Under the pieces are notes generated by a model, which worked only from the letters and a program-made list of their open reading frames with translations, had not been told where the DNA came from and ran no database searches. The translations under genes and the position numbers were made by a program. 64,000 nucleotides of DNA from assembly GCA_038562555.1 (NCBI GenBank), contig JBCFBK010000013.1:1-64000 (forward strand), written 5' to 3'. Positions within the stretch are counted from its first letter, which is position 1; each line of letters begins with the position of its first letter. Below are positions 1 to 8,633 of this stretch, piece by piece. The DNA is from JBCFBK01 sp038562555 (lineage in GTDB: Bacteria; Bacteroidota; Bacteroidia; Bacteroidales; Prolixibacteraceae).

Positions 1-1364
1 ATTTTATAGTCGTGTGAGAAACCCTTGCCCAACAGATAGCCTGTTGCGGTGGAATATTTTACATCGGAACTGGTGATTGCAGGAGCGTTTGGAAAGCGTT
101 CAGGCGTTGTTATATTTTCAAAAGCCTTGATTTCATTGGGAGCCTTCATAAAAAGCTTCCAGCGCCAGTCGCGCCCGATTTTTGTGTCTTCAATAAAATC
201 GTCGCCCTCATATCCGCTTCCCGGAGCATAGATCGGAAGTCCGTTTTCCATCAGAAAATTATCGGCATACTGCCGGGTATAACCCCGGGCAGCCCCGTGA
301 TAAATCATGTGGTTATAGGTGTGGCGCACCCCCAGACTGACATTATAGGCCCGGTACATGATCACTTCACTGTAAGCGCCCGGATCAGGCGATGCAAACA
401 TATCATAATAGGGGTTTTTAGCCTGAGCCGCCGATTCGCGGATCACCTTGTTATTCGAAACTAGAGGGATCGCATCAGCGATGGCCGACGATGCTTCCAT
501 GGCTTCGGTCAGAAAGAAGCTGATCTCACCGTCAAGGCTTCCGCCGGGGAACTGGTAGTCCTTATTGTAATCTTTTTCGGCTCCCGGCCATCCCGGTCCT
601 TTGGGCACATTTGCCGTACCGGCATGATACTTTTCCCAGGTCGCTTCAAATAAAGCAACCCGCGCTTTCAGCAGCAAGGCTGCATTTTGAGTAATCCGCA
701 ATTTCCCGCCAACCGGTGTATTTCCCAGCAGTTCAATCGCCTTATCCAGATCGCTAAGGATAAAGCGGGCCACCTCGTTGCGCGGCATCCGTTTCGAAGC
801 CTCGACCAACGCTTCCTGATTGTCGGGCAGGGTCTGGGTCAGGATCGGGAAGTCGCCCAGTTTCCGGAGTCTGAAGAAATACTCCTGGGCACGCAAAAAA
901 TACCCTTCGCCAATATAATGTTTGATGTTGGTGGCCGCCCCGGTAATTTTCCCTTCTTCCAAACGGGGGACAGCGGTCTGCAGAAAGTAATTCAACGGAT
1001 AGATGTTATCAAAATTCCAGAAGCCGTCATTCTGATCAACGCGCCATAATCCAGTAACATAGCGGGTATTGGTCGTTTTTGCGGTGACATTATCCGTTGC
1101 CAGGTCCTCATGATAGAACGATTCTCCTCCCCCGCCTGCATGGCTGGGCAGCATCCCCCCTTTATCAACACTGTATTCATTATAGCTGTTATTTGAATAA
1201 TAGTAATTATTGACATAAGCAGCTAACTGCGCTTCATCCCACAGGTATTTCTCCGGCGATACTTCCGAAGGAGGCGTAATATCCAATGCATCATTACAGG
1301 CTGTTAACCAGAACAACAGGAACCCAAACAGGAGACTTTTTATGCTAGTATAATATTTGTTCAT
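1..1364 (-). CDS. SusD/RagB-family nutrient-binding lipoprotein, C-terminus cut by window edge
   Basis: Outer-membrane lipoprotein that would cap the neighbouring SusC transporter and bind its glycan. The frame starts at the ATG at 1364 (MNKYYTSIKSLLFG) and stays open to base 1, so the 3' end lies outside the window. A lipoprotein signal with cysteine near residue 23 (WLTACND) precedes the usual SusD start (DALDITPPSE). SusD-like features follow: a tetratricopeptide-type helical stretch (IKHYIGEGYFLRAQEYF) and ALLLKARVALFEATWEKY. It starts 12 bp after the susC stop, so the two are co-transcribed as the last visible genes of PUL 1. The substrate cannot be told because any enzymes lie off the left edge. 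Confidence 0.9.
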   Translation of the reverse strand, partial: MNKYYTSIKSLLFGFLLFWLTACNDALDITPPSEVSPEKYLWDEAQLAAYVNNYYYSNNSYNEYSVDKGGMLPSHAGGGGESFYHEDLATDNVTAKTTNTRYVTGLWRVDQNDGFWNFDNIYPLNYFLQTAVPRLEEGKITGAATNIKHYIGEGYFLRAQEYFFRLRKLGDFPILTQTLPDNQEALVEASKRMPRNEVARFILSDLDKAIELLGNTPVGGKLRITQNAALLLKARVALFEATWEKYHAGTANVPKGPGWPGAEKDYNKDYQFPGGSLDGEISFFLTEAMEASSAIADAIPLVSNNKVIRESAAQAKNPYYDMFASPDPGAYSEVIMYRAYNVSLGVRHTYNHMIYHGAARGYTRQYADNFLMENGLPIYAPGSGYEGDDFIEDTKIGRDWRWKLFMKAPNEIKAFENITTPERFPNAPAITSSDVKYSTATGYLLGKGFSHDYK

Positions 1365-1376
1365 TGCTTTACTGTT

Positions 1377-4300
1377 TTAAAAGTTTACACTTACACCAAA
1401 AGAATAGGTGCGCGATAAGGGATAGACAATACCACCCCGCACGCCGACGCCTGCAGTTTCCGGATCCATCACCTCACTCAGACTGGTAATGGTCAGCAGG
1501 TTCTCGCCGGCAGCAAAAACGCGCACTTTCTGCAGCGAGAGGTTTTTTGTCCATATGGCCGGCAAGGTATAACCCACCTGTAAACTCTTTAGCCGAAGAT
1601 AGGCAGCGCTTTGCAGGTAGCGGGTTTGCACCTGCTGGTTCTTGTTGTTGAACTGAGGACGCGCATAATAGGAATTCAGATTCTGTCCAAGCGGATGACC
1701 GGCATCGGCACGGAAATAATCCAGATGCGGTTTCAGGGCTGTTGACCACCACTGCCCGCCACCGTTTGCGCCCCAAAAGACCATATCGCCGGGCACATAA
1801 TCACGTTTCAGTACGCCTTGCCAGAACATTTGTACAGAGAATCCCTTCCATTCGGCATCGAGGTTAAGACCGGTCAGAAAGCGGGGTGTACTGTTGCCGA
1901 TCTTTTTCAGGTCTCCCATGTCATAGATCGTATTGGCACCTGCACTGATTTTCTTGTCGCCATTGATATCCGCGTACATCATATCACCAGCAGCCCATTT
2001 GCTCCCCAGCGCATTCTGCCCGCCCGCCGTGAGCGGTGCCAGATGCGCCTGCATTTCTTCGTCGGACTTTGCAATGCCTACGGTCGTATAGCCATAGATA
2101 TTATTCGTCAATTCATCGGCTCTATACGGTGCAGATAAGCTCCCGGTTGGATTGGCATACTTGGTGATTTTGGTCAGCGCATCAGCAATATTCAGTTGCA
2201 CGCCATAAGAAAAGTCCCCTTTTTTGTCTCTCCACGAAAGTTCCAGTTCCCATCCGTAAGTTTCCAGATCTGTATTATTCGTAGGAGGAACCAGTGTGCC
2301 GAGTATATCAGGAAGGTCAACCCCCGGAGCTACCATATCCTCCGTTTCACGGATAAAGTAGTCGAACGAACCATTAAAGCGGCTGTTCAGCATACTGATA
2401 TCCAAACCGATATTGCGGGTATTGATCTTCTCCCAGGTGAGCGTGGTTGACACCAGTAAAGGCGCCGAAGCGATATTGGGTTTCTGTCCGTTCAGTATCC
2501 AGTTTGCCCCTGCGGTGCCTGTTCCTATCGTTTGATAAGTCGGATACTGATCGTTCGTATTTTGATTGGCCAGAACACCATAAGAGGCTCTGAATTTCAG
2601 CATCTGGATCAGTTTGGAATACGGAGTGAAAAAATTCTCCCGCGCAATATTCCAGCCCAGCGAAGCCGAAGGCGACATCACCCAGCGGCTTTCGCGGCGG
2701 AAGCGGGAACTGCCGTCATACCGGCCATTTACTTCGAGCAGGTAACGCCCGTCATAGTCATAATTCACACGTCCAAAGAATCCGGCAGTGGCCCACTCAT
2801 TATAATTGCCGTTCAGCGAATAACCGGTGGTACTCGTTGTCAGATCCAAAACGGGCAGATCGTAGGTGATCAGGTCATTGCGTCCTCCCGAAAGCGTCCG
2901 GCCTTTGGAGCTCTCGAACTGAAATCCTGCGGTACCCGCTAAATTATGCTTTCCAATTGTTGTGTTGTAGTTCGAGTAGATATTCGGGTTGATATAAGTG
3001 GTCCTTCCCGAATACTCCAAAACATGGCTGTTTGCCGGACTGTAAACCGCCTTATAAGTTTTTTCCGGATCGTCCGCATAATGGGAGTAGATCAGATCCC
3101 GGTCTTCATGTGTCCAGTTGTTGTCGGTGCGGTAATTCATTTCTCCGATGATATTCCAGTTTTTCAACGGCGTGATGGTCAGGCGCAATTGCTGAACCAG
3201 CTGATCGTTCTGCTCTTTCCTCCGCCCTCCGTTTTCCATCGGATCGATGTAGTTGATATCTGATGCAAGATAGCCATTGGGATCATAAATTGGCCTGACA
3301 GGCCTGGCGCGGCGCAACAGGTCATTGTAGAAATCTTTGTTCCATAAAGTTGGACGTGAAAAATCGACCCGGCTGTACCGGCTGGAGTAGTCGGCTTTCA
3401 GGTAACCGGTCAGACTCGCCGAAATCTTTCCGGTAACGGTGTATCGGGAGAATTCGTCGGTACCGTGGTTCAGAAAACCTTCCTGGCCCAGGTAGTTTGT
3501 CGACAGATAGTAAGTCACCTTATCGGTCCCGCCGCTCACACTCAGGTTATGCTCCTGAGAAGGTGACCATTTCCGGTAATACTCTTCAAGCCAGTCAACA
3601 TTCCCGTAAGCCAGGTCGCCATTCCACTTTCCACCGCTCCCCAGGTCCATGGCCACCTTCGGATCAGTCTTGCCTTCGAAATAATCTTTCACTTTCTGCA
3701 TATAAGCATCACTGTACAAATGATTGTTACTGCCATTAAATTCGGCGTCATCAAAATAATTGACAAATTCCCACGAATTCATCAGGTCGGGCATCATGTT
3801 CGGTGTACTGAACCGGAAACTGTTGTTGTAATTGATGGTGGTCAGTCCTTTTTTACCCGATTTGGTGGTGACCAGGATAACGCCGAACGGGGCACGCGAA
3901 CCATAAATGGACGATGCAGCCGCATCCTTTAAAACCGATACGTTCTCAATATCCTGGGGATTAATATTGCTCAGGCTTCCTTCCATACCGTCGATCAATA
4001 CAAGAGGGTCCCCGCTTGAAAAACCGCCGATCGTGCCGGTTCCCCTGATCCGGATGGACTTGGCGGCATTCAGTTCGCCTCCGCTGTTGGTATTTGAAAT
4101 AATCAGTCCCGGTATGGCGCCCTGAAGCGCCTGGACCGCATTCGTAACCGGACGTTCTTCAAAGGTTTGGGCATCGGCGGTACCAATGGCCCCGGTCAGG
4201 TTCACTTTTTTCTGAACACCAAAACCGACAACCACCACTTCGTCAATGCCCCTCATTTCTTCTTCGAGCACGACATTGATGGTCGTTTTGCCGGCCACGG

Positions 4301-4883
4301 CCACTTCCTGTGCCTGCATACCCACAAACGAAAACTGAAGGATGGCGGTTCCCGGAATGCCCGACAGGGAGTAACGACCATTCGTATCCGTGATAGTTCC
4401 GGCGGACGTTCCCTTTATTACGATTGACACTCCCGGAAGCGGATCACCCGCCGCGTCGGTGACTGTTCCTGATACCGACATGTTCTGTCTGCTCACCACC
4501 GTTCCCGGCTGATCTCCGTTGAACTCGACAAGGATAAGCCTGTTTTCAACTTCCTTGAACGTATAGGGCAGGTTTCTGAACGCCTGGGTGAGAACATCGC
4601 CCACCGCCTGGTCAGTACCCTGGATCGTTATCTTCTGCGACACATCCACCTCATCATTATTATAAAAGAAGCGATATCCCGTCTGGTTTTCAATGGCCAT
4701 AAACAGTTCCTGCAGCGTTGTACGGTTCTCCTTCAGGGTAATCCGGGTGGTCTGAGACCAAACCGAAGCCGAAGCCTGCAGGCATATTGCCAAAATTAAC
4801 AGTCCTGTTAACTTCATGATTAAGTAAATTTTTTTTAACTGCCGAATCATGCTGACCGGCAAATTAATCGGATTAATTTTCAT
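1377..4883 (-). CDS. SusC/RagA TonB-dependent outer-membrane transporter with STN domain (PUL 1)
   Basis: A 1168-residue TonB-dependent importer of oligosaccharides. In order: a long signal peptide ending near residue 44 (LQASASVWSQ); an STN domain at about 50-120 (FMAIENQTGYRFFYNND), the periplasmic part that signals to FecR; a carboxypeptidase-regulatory-like domain at about 135-205 (GTVTDAAGDPLPGVSIV); the SusC signature IDEVVVVGFGVQKK; the plug (VSVLKDAAASSIYGSRAP); and a barrel ending in phenylalanine (GVSVNF). The STN domain fits the upstream sigma/FecR pair. The annotated start ATG is preceded by CAAATTT on the coding strand, the same context as the PUL 2 susC; a later start at MIRQLKK or MKLTGLL is possible. 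Confidence 0.95.
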   Translation of the reverse strand: MKINPINLPVSMIRQLKKIYLIMKLTGLLILAICLQASASVWSQTTRITLKENRTTLQELFMAIENQTGYRFFYNNDEVDVSQKITIQGTDQAVGDVLTQAFRNLPYTFKEVENRLILVEFNGDQPGTVVSRQNMSVSGTVTDAAGDPLPGVSIVIKGTSAGTITDTNGRYSLSGIPGTAILQFSFVGMQAQEVAVAGKTTINVVLEEEMRGIDEVVVVGFGVQKKVNLTGAIGTADAQTFEERPVTNAVQALQGAIPGLIISNTNSGGELNAAKSIRIRGTGTIGGFSSGDPLVLIDGMEGSLSNINPQDIENVSVLKDAAASSIYGSRAPFGVILVTTKSGKKGLTTINYNNSFRFSTPNMMPDLMNSWEFVNYFDDAEFNGSNNHLYSDAYMQKVKDYFEGKTDPKVAMDLGSGGKWNGDLAYGNVDWLEEYYRKWSPSQEHNLSVSGGTDKVTYYLSTNYLGQEGFLNHGTDEFSRYTVTGKISASLTGYLKADYSSRYSRVDFSRPTLWNKDFYNDLLRRARPVRPIYDPNGYLASDINYIDPMENGGRRKEQNDQLVQQLRLTITPLKNWNIIGEMNYRTDNNWTHEDRDLIYSHYADDPEKTYKAVYSPANSHVLEYSGRTTYINPNIYSNYNTTIGKHNLAGTAGFQFESSKGRTLSGGRNDLITYDLPVLDLTTSTTGYSLNGNYNEWATAGFFGRVNYDYDGRYLLEVNGRYDGSSRFRRESRWVMSPSASLGWNIARENFFTPYSKLIQMLKFRASYGVLANQNTNDQYPTYQTIGTGTAGANWILNGQKPNIASAPLLVSTTLTWEKINTRNIGLDISMLNSRFNGSFDYFIRETEDMVAPGVDLPDILGTLVPPTNNTDLETYGWELELSWRDKKGDFSYGVQLNIADALTKITKYANPTGSLSAPYRADELTNNIYGYTTVGIAKSDEEMQAHLAPLTAGGQNALGSKWAAGDMMYADINGDKKISAGANTIYDMGDLKKIGNSTPRFLTGLNLDAEWKGFSVQMFWQGVLKRDYVPGDMVFWGANGGGQWWSTALKPHLDYFRADAGHPLGQNLNSYYARPQFNNKNQQVQTRYLQSAAYLRLKSLQVGYTLPAIWTKNLSLQKVRVFAAGENLLTITSLSEVMDPETAGVGVRGGIVYPLSRTYSFGVSVNF

Positions 4884-4961
4884 AAATTTGAGTGAATTTT
4901 AAGTTAAACTTAGGTTTACTAGTTAAGAGAGGAGGTGTTGGAAGCGCTTCCTTTCTTTTTT
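4883..4961 (+). ncRNA. Candidate antisense RNA to the fecR-susC junction of PUL 1
   Basis: No coding sequence runs on the plus strand here, yet the 88-bp fecR-susC spacer holds a plus-strand terminator: stem 4925-4935 with 4947-4957 (11 pairs, two of them G-U) followed by TTTT to 4961. Upstream on the same strand, TAAATTTG at 4883-4890 fits the Bacteroidota -7 box TAnnTTTG and overlaps the complement of the susC start codon. A transcript of about 65-70 nt would cover the susC leader. No clear TTG -33 box is seen. The known parallel is DonS of Bacteroides fragilis, an antisense RNA between an anti-sigma gene and susC. That transcription occurs is inference. Confidence 0.4.
4925..4961 (+). terminator. 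Intrinsic terminator opposite to the PUL 1 genes
   Basis: Stem AAGAGAGGAGG at 4925-4935 pairs with CTTCCTTTCTT at 4947-4957 and is followed by TTTT on the plus strand. A competing short fold is the palindrome GGAAGCGCTTCC at 4940-4951 followed by TTTCTTTTTT. There is no plus-strand gene for it to terminate other than a candidate antisense RNA. Confidence 0.45.
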
Positions 4962-4971
4962 ACCCGTACTT

Positions 4972-5976
4972 TTAGTTCATAGGCGATTCGGTATAAAAGG
5001 TGATTTGATTCTGATTGATATGATAGGCAACAAAATTGGACCGGCCAAAGAAGGAGAGCACTTCCAGGATACTTTCATGCTCCAAAGTCCCCGTAAACCG
5101 GCGGTCTTTCACCTGTTCGTCGGCAAATACGATCTCCACGTCGAACCAGCGTTCCAGTTGATGCTCCATTTCGCCAAGCGAGCGGTTACGAAAAACGAAT
5201 CGCCCGTCCTTCCATTCGGTTTCCGGTGCAAAATCTGAAATATCCAATACAAGCATTTTCCCGGCTGCTTTATCAAACACCAGTTTTTGACTCGGTTTGA
5301 TCCGTATCGATTCTTTCCTGCTGCTCACTTCTAGGCTTCCCGTAACCAGGGTGGTCGTTATCGTCGGTTCACCGGCATAAGCTTTCAAGTTAAACTCGGT
5401 ACCGAGAACTTCCACATCCAGATCGGAGGTGCTGACCCGGAACGGATTTTCAGGGTCCTTCCGTATCTGAAAATAAGCTTCGCCTTCCAACGAGACCTGC
5501 CGGTATCCGTTCCTGAAATTGTTATTAAAGGTGAGCCTACTGTCCGAGTTAAGAAATACCTTCGAACTGTCGGGCAGCACAACTGCTGTTTTGTCGCCTG
5601 CGGCACAGGTAATCGTCGTCATCGTATCCTCGCCCGTCATCGATTTTTTCCCAAAATAATAGGTTGCCGGGAGCATCAGGATCAGGATAAAAATGGCAGC
5701 ATACCGGAAAAATTTGGGAAGGAAATTCTTACCTGGAGTCGTCTTCTCCAAAAATGAAGTTTTTTGTTTGAATTGCTGTATGGCATGCTCCACGTCGTAG
5801 TCATCCGTATTGTTTTTTACACCCGAGCTCAACCAGATCTCCCGGAGGTCATGAAACAGCTTTCTGTTCGCGGATTCCCGATTTAGCCAGGCTTCCACCC
5901 GGCTCTTTTCCTCATTCCCGGCTTCCCCCGAAAGCAGGCGGACAATTAATTCGTGTATGTTTTCTTCTGCTGGCAT
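4972..5976 (-). CDS. FecR-type anti-sigma factor (PUL 1)
   Basis: Inner-membrane anti-sigma factor that holds the adjacent sigma factor until SusC reports ligand. Start taken at ATG 5976 (MPAEENIHELIVRLL), giving 334 residues; a start at 6033 would add 19 residues with no family match. The N-terminal cytoplasmic helical part (about 1-90) has the usual LSGEAGNEEKSRVEAWLNRE pattern. One membrane segment lies at about 92-108 (YAAIFILILMLPATYYF). The periplasmic FecR domain (AGDKTAVVLPDSSKVFLNS, then SLEGEAYFQI) is followed by a C-terminal DUF4974-type secretin-like part (FVFRNRSLGEMEHQLERWFD), the expected contact for the SusC STN domain. It lies 89 bp after the sigma gene and 88 bp before susC. 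Confidence 0.92.
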   Translation of the reverse strand: MPAEENIHELIVRLLSGEAGNEEKSRVEAWLNRESANRKLFHDLREIWLSSGVKNNTDDYDVEHAIQQFKQKTSFLEKTTPGKNFLPKFFRYAAIFILILMLPATYYFGKKSMTGEDTMTTITCAAGDKTAVVLPDSSKVFLNSDSRLTFNNNFRNGYRQVSLEGEAYFQIRKDPENPFRVSTSDLDVEVLGTEFNLKAYAGEPTITTTLVTGSLEVSSRKESIRIKPSQKLVFDKAAGKMLVLDISDFAPETEWKDGRFVFRNRSLGEMEHQLERWFDVEIVFADEQVKDRRFTGTLEHESILEVLSFFGRSNFVAYHINQNQITFYTESPMN

Positions 5977-6065
5977 AATATAGTCTTCAAATTGATGATG
6001 CACAAACAGGGAAAAACCCTGTATCAAATTCAAAAAAAATTAAAATAAAAAAATGCAGGTGATTA

Positions 6066-6665
6066 TCAGATGCTTTCAAGCAGGAGATAAAGAATAAATG
6101 CAGGCAGGTATTCTTTCAGTGATTTGCGCAACGTGAGCATGGCCTTAGCCAGGTGCATCTCAACTGTCTTTACCGAAATGCCCATAACCGCAGCGATTTC
6201 AGCTAATTTCTTTCCTTCATAGCGTTTCAGCCGGAACACCGCCTGCTGCTGGGGCGGAAGCCGGTCGACGGCCTGGTCGATGGTCGTTGCCAGGTCTTTC
6301 AGAATCAAACTGTCAGACGAAATCTCCTCCCCATTCATCATAAACCCGATATTTTCTTCTGAAGCATCCCTGAAATAATCTTCAAGTCTTTCCTCCTTTT
6401 TAAGTTTCCGTAAGTGGTTTAAGGAGTTATTCAGTACGGCGTGAAACAGATACCCTTTTACGGAAGAATGAATTTCAAGTGATGCCCTGTTCCTCCACAG
6501 GTTGAAGAATGTTTCCGAAACAATTTCTTCTGCGACATCTTTCCGCCCGACATACCGGCGGGAATATGAACATAGCGGGACATAATACTTCCGGAAGAGG
6601 AAGACATAGGCTTCCTGGTCCCCTTCCCGAAGCTTGCCATTAATATTGGTCAGGTTGTTATCCAT
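6066..6665 (-). CDS. ECF RNA polymerase sigma factor, FecI/RpoE-like (PUL 1)
   Basis: A 199-residue extracytoplasmic-function sigma factor expected to direct transcription of the downstream susC/susD. Region 2 lies at about 15-85 (AYVFLFRKYYVPLCSYSRRY, then AEEIVSETFFNLWRNR). Region 4 lies at about 135-185, with the helix-turn-helix LAEIAAVMGISVKTVEMHLA. It is the first gene of PUL 1 and is followed by its FecR. The gene is divergent from the second sigma gene at 6777, and a consensus promoter sits 10 bp upstream of the start. Confidence 0.93.
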   Translation of the reverse strand: MDNNLTNINGKLREGDQEAYVFLFRKYYVPLCSYSRRYVGRKDVAEEIVSETFFNLWRNRASLEIHSSVKGYLFHAVLNNSLNHLRKLKKEERLEDYFRDASEENIGFMMNGEEISSDSLILKDLATTIDQAVDRLPPQQQAVFRLKRYEGKKLAEIAAVMGISVKTVEMHLAKAMLTLRKSLKEYLPAFILYLLLESI

Positions 6666-6674
6666 TCAGAAAGA

Positions 6675-6703
6675 CAAAATTATAACTTTTAACATAGGAA
6701 CAA
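6675..6703 (-). promoter_or_regulatory. Bacteroidota-type promoter for the PUL 1 sigma gene
   Basis: On the minus strand, TTG (complement of 6701-6703), an 18-bp spacer and TAATTTTG (complement of 6675-6682) match the -33/-7 consensus of the phylum's housekeeping sigma factor. The start codon lies 10 bp further on. Confidence 0.6.
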
Positions 6704-6750
6704 AGCACCCCTTCCTTATGTCAGATTTCAAAACTTTGTCTGTTTTTTCT

Positions 6751-6758
6751 TAGATTTG
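6751..6758 (+). promoter_or_regulatory. -7 box for the PUL 2 sigma gene
   Basis: TAGATTTG fits TAnnTTTG and lies 18 bp before the ATG at 6777, leaving a short leader. The -33 region (TTTCAAAAC) is only a weak match. This box argues against the TTG start at 6756, which would lie inside the promoter. Confidence 0.45.
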
Positions 6759-6776
6759 TTTCACTATTCTTTAAAA

Positions 6777-7367
6777 ATGACCGAAACTGAAGCACAACTT
6801 GTAGAAAAAATAATAGCGGGCGATGATGTTGCTTTTAAAGTTATCTACAACAAGTATTTTCCTAAGTTGTATTATTTTATTTTTGAATTCATCAGAAGGG
6901 ATGATATGACAGAAAATATCGTTCACGATACTTTTGCCACCTTCTGGGAAAAAAGGCATACGCTGAAAGAGAGCTTAAACCTAAGCTCTTACCTGTACTC
7001 CGTTGCAAAAAATAATTGTTTATACCGGCTGAGAGATCAACGTTACCGGAATAAGATTTTTGAGACAGGTTCAATGGACAACCGCGAACTGGAGCAGAAT
7101 TTGAAAGCACTGGATTCGGTCGACACCTCCATGCTTGTATTTCATGAAATCGAACAGATCATTAAGAAAACCCTGGAAGGATTGTCTCCTCAATGCAAAA
7201 AGGTATTCATGCTCAGCCGTTTCGAAGGAAAAAAGAACCGGGAAATTGCTGAGGAACTCAACATTACGGTGAAAGCGGTCGAAGGCGATATTTCGAGAGG
7301 ATTAAAAGTATTTAAAACGGCCCTGAAAGATTATTTACCATTGGTAACTTATCTTGTCATGCCATAA
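6777..7367 (+). CDS. ECF RNA polymerase sigma factor, FecI/RpoE-like (PUL 2)
   Basis: A 196-residue ECF sigma factor, start taken at ATG 6777 (MTETEAQLVEKIIAGDD). Region 2 is seen as AFKVIYNKYFPKLYYFIFEF and NIVHDTFATFWEKR. Region 4 is seen as FMLSRFEGKKNREIAEELN with VKAVEGDISRGLKVFK. It heads a plus-strand sigma-FecR-SusC-SusD set facing away from PUL 1. The two sigma proteins share fold motifs but differ along most of their length, so this is not a recent duplication. Confidence 0.93.
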   Translation: MTETEAQLVEKIIAGDDVAFKVIYNKYFPKLYYFIFEFIRRDDMTENIVHDTFATFWEKRHTLKESLNLSSYLYSVAKNNCLYRLRDQRYRNKIFETGSMDNRELEQNLKALDSVDTSMLVFHEIEQIIKKTLEGLSPQCKKVFMLSRFEGKKNREIAEELNITVKAVEGDISRGLKVFKTALKDYLPLVTYLVMP

Positions 7368-7479
7368 CCGACCGGATCACAACGCCGAAAAGCAGCATTT
7401 TAAAATAAATTTGATTTTTTCGACATTTCCGTGTAGGGTAAACGCTGCTTCGTGCAAATTAATAGGCAGAAGGCAAACC

Positions 7480-8478
7480 ATGGAAAACACGGAAGACATC
7501 ATCAGGCTAATTACGGAAAACCTTGAACCTGAACGCAAAAAGGAAATATTTTCAAAAATTGGAGATGACCCTGAATGCGAAGAGGTATATCATAAAGTGA
7601 AGGTGGCCCAGGCCTTTCTGGCATCCGCCAATAAGATGCCGGAATACAAGATAGAGAATTCATACAAAAAACTGCAGAAAAGGATGCGTCCGGAATTTGC
7701 TCCCTCCCGGTTTAAAGCCACCCTTCTTTTGAAATATGCTGCCATACTGATCCTGATTATTGGTACTGTGCCCGCCACATTTTATATCAAAAATCAGTTT
7801 GCCGGAAGATCAGCCTTAAAATATACATCGATCATTACAACAAGCGGGGAGACGTCTCAGATCGTCCTGCCTGACAGCTCGGTGGTCTGGCTGAACGCAT
7901 GTACCAGTCTGACCTACAACAATAATTACTCATTCAATAACCGGGAGTTATCGGTCAAAGGGGAAGCCTACCTAAACGTCAGGAAGAATCGGGAAATCCC
8001 GCTGATCATAAACTGTGATGAACTGAAAATTAAGGTTCTCGGAACCAGCTTCAATGTAAAAGCCTATCCTGAAGAGCACAAGATCACCGTTGCGCTGGAA
8101 TCCGGCTCGGTTGAATTGCTGCACGCGAAAAATGAGTCATTCAGTTATAAACTTAAACCGGGAGAAATTGCACAATATGATACGGAATTAAAAAATGTAA
8201 CGATCAAAAGAACCGCCATTCTGAATTACACCGGATGGAAAGAACAACTATTGGTTTTTAAGGATGCACCGATGGCAGAAGTTATCCGCGTTCTTGAGCG
8301 TAAATTCGATGTTGAAATCACCGTCCGGGACCAGGCTGTCTACGAACCTGCTTTTAACGCAACCTTCAGGAATGAGGATCTTACCGAGATTTTGAATTAC
8401 ATTCGCTACTCCTGCCATATCGCATATAAGATCCAAAAAGACAAAACAAACAAAACAAGCATAGAACTATACCGATGA
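7480..8478 (+). CDS. FecR-type anti-sigma factor (PUL 2)
   Basis: Start taken at ATG 7480 (MENTEDIIRLITENLEP), with a purine-rich AGGCAGAAGG just upstream; this gives 332 residues. The longer frame from 7354 would overlap the sigma gene and adds a cysteine-rich leader without family resemblance. Cytoplasmic helical region at about 1-80, membrane segment at about 88-106 (YAAILILIIGTVPATFYI), FecR domain (SGETSQIVLPDSSVVWLNA, LSVKGEAYLNVRKNREIP) and a C-terminal DUF4974-type domain (FKDAPMAEVIRVLERKFDVE). It would sequester the sigma factor encoded 112 bp upstream and receive the signal from the STN domain of the following SusC. Confidence 0.92.
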   Translation: MENTEDIIRLITENLEPERKKEIFSKIGDDPECEEVYHKVKVAQAFLASANKMPEYKIENSYKKLQKRMRPEFAPSRFKATLLLKYAAILILIIGTVPATFYIKNQFAGRSALKYTSIITTSGETSQIVLPDSSVVWLNACTSLTYNNNYSFNNRELSVKGEAYLNVRKNREIPLIINCDELKIKVLGTSFNVKAYPEEHKITVALESGSVELLHAKNESFSYKLKPGEIAQYDTELKNVTIKRTAILNYTGWKEQLLVFKDAPMAEVIRVLERKFDVEITVRDQAVYEPAFNATFRNEDLTEILNYIRYSCHIAYKIQKDKTNKTSIELYR

Positions 8479-8516
8479 ACTTCATTAACCTAAACAAAAA
8501 ATGCCTATGAAAAAAT

Positions 8517-8551
8517 AAAAAAAAATAAAAGGAGATGCCGCCAGCATCCCC
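8517..8551 (-). terminator. Intrinsic terminator opposite to the PUL 2 genes
   Basis: On the minus strand GGGGATGC, loop TGGCG and GCATCTCC (one mismatch) are followed by a 14-base T-rich run with one A. Read on the plus strand the hairpin is followed by TTCCGTG, not a U-run, so it works only against the operon direction. Confidence 0.5.
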
Positions 8552-8633
8552 TTCCGTGATTTCTATGTGCTTCAGTCTCTCGGACCCGGGCACATATAAT
8601 TTGAATAGTACATATCAAATCTTTCCAAATTTA
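8517..8633 (-). ncRNA. Candidate antisense RNA to the fecR-susC junction of PUL 2
   Basis: On the minus strand a TAAATTTG box (complement of 8626-8633) overlaps the susC start codon. About 75 bp further on, the hairpin 8531-8551 is followed on the same strand by TTTTATTTTTTTTT. No minus-strand gene exists here, so the terminator has no other obvious client. The predicted RNA of about 90-105 nt would lie opposite the whole susC leader. No TTG box is found at the usual distance. The layout matches PUL 1 and the PUL at 57882-64000 in this window. DonS-type antisense RNAs are the known precedent; the assignment here is inferred. Confidence 0.45.

Noticed and set aside
687..1049. 120-codon plus-strand frame in the first gene
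   Set aside because: It lies opposite the SusD coding sequence, has no ribosome site and no protein-like features.
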